Source of the DNA: Actinomycetes bacterium
GTDB taxonomy: Bacteria > Actinomycetota > Acidimicrobiia > UBA5794
DNA: 6,859 nt
Direction of reading: 5' to 3'
NCBI GenBank assembly: GCA_030598305.1
Contig: JAUVQC010000068.1
Coordinates: forward strand, 1-6,859
Shown: positions 6,550 through 6,859 of the stretch, piece by piece
How the letters are laid out: the number at the start of each line of letters is the position of its first letter
Numbering within the stretch: position 1 is the stretch's first letter
Notes under the pieces: model-generated
The model's input: only the letters and a program-made list of their open reading frames with translations
The model's database searches: none
What the model was told of the DNA's origin: nothing
Made by a program: the position numbers and the translations under genes

Positions 6550-6859
6550 CCAGGAAGTTCGCGAGAAGCGCCTTGCCGTGGATCGTCATGATCGACTCCG
6601 GATGAAACTGCACCGCAGCAATCGGTAGATCCCTGTGCCGCACTCCCTGAATCACTCCATCGTCAGAATGGGCCGTCGCCTCAAGTACGTGAGGGAGATC
6701 GATCGTGGCGAGAGAATGGTAACGGGTGGCATCGAACGGGTTGGGGAGTCCGGCGAAGATCCCCACGCCATCATGGGTTATCGGTGACGTCTTCCCATGG
6801 CGTGGCTCCGGCGCGAGCCCAACGGATCCGCCAAAGGCCACCACTGCGGCCTGAAGCCC
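6542..6859 (-). CDS. trpG: Class I glutamine amidotransferase, anthranilate/aminodeoxychorismate synthase component II (5' end beyond window)
   Basis: Amidotransferase subunit that hydrolyses glutamine and passes ammonia to a chorismate-using partner, making anthranilate (tryptophan) or aminodeoxychorismate (folate). Only the last 105 codons are in the window; the frame is open to the right edge, so the GTG at 6844 is internal. The first visible residues Gly-Leu-Gln-Ala fit the end of the nucleophile motif CLGxQ, so the catalytic Cys lies two codons off the edge. Further signatures are an AFGG segment, HGKTSPITHDG and LPNPFDATRYHSLA, and the catalytic His-x-Glu in VQFHPES (His at 6604-6602, Glu at 6598-6596), ending LLANFLAN. 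TrpG and PabA cannot be told apart from this part. trpG/pabA is the usual neighbour of pknB in mycobacteria, which supports the locus identity. Its promoter lies outside the window. Confidence 0.93.
   Translation of the reverse strand, partial: GLQAAVVAFGGSVGLAPEPRHGKTSPITHDGVGIFAGLPNPFDATRYHSLATIDLPHVLEATAHSDDGVIQGVRHRDLPIAAVQFHPESIMTIHGKALLANFLAN

Noticed and set aside
1..6859. Mobile element, CRISPR, tRNA, rRNA or phage-derived system
   Set aside because: No transposase, integrase, direct-repeat array, attachment-like repeat or structured RNA was seen; nearly every base belongs to recognised housekeeping genes.

Overview
This window is a compact stretch of the cell-wall growth and Ser/Thr phosphorylation locus that is conserved near the replication origin of Actinomycetota. 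The order PP2C phosphatase, SEDS glycosyltransferase (RodA/FtsW), class B PBP (PbpA), PASTA kinase (PknB) matches the pstP-rodA-pbpA-(pknA)-pknB block known from Mycobacterium and Streptomyces. The moderately high GC content, the GTG and TTG starts, the tight overlaps and the short actinobacterial-type MutY also point to Actinomycetota. The gene content differs enough from the mycobacterial and Streptomyces loci (no pknA, a soluble phosphatase, six PASTA repeats, mutY in the operon) that a less-studied lineage such as Acidimicrobiia or a relative is likely, but the sequence alone does not settle this.

Layout: bases 1-665 hold the 3' part of a PP2C phosphatase that begins just left of the window. 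Bases 662-1957 encode the SEDS protein, 1954-3420 PbpA, 3470-5755 PknB and 5752-6549 MutY, all on the plus strand. The 3' part of a class I glutamine amidotransferase (TrpG/PabA) lies on the minus strand from 6542 to the right edge and overlaps the mutY end tail to tail. The only intergenic space is 49 bases before pknB. It holds a small hairpin and a possible -10 element placed for a leaderless transcript. Three junctions are 4-base stop/start overlaps (ATGA, GTGA, TTGA), so the plus-strand genes are probably translationally coupled on both sides of that gap.

How the genes fit together (inference from family knowledge): RodA polymerises lipid II glycan and PbpA cross-links it. PknB senses cell-wall fragments or lipid II through its extracellular PASTA repeats and phosphorylates wall-synthesis and division proteins, and the PP2C phosphatase reverses this. 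MutY (adenine removal at 8-oxoG:A mispairs) and TrpG/PabA (glutamine amidotransferase) have no obvious link to that circuit; TrpG is a normal neighbour of pknB in actinobacteria.

I do not see an undescribed mobile, defence or RNA system here. The points worth a second look are variations on a known locus: the six-PASTA kinase, the absence of pknA, the soluble phosphatase, mutY coupled to pknB, and the apparently leaderless pknB start.
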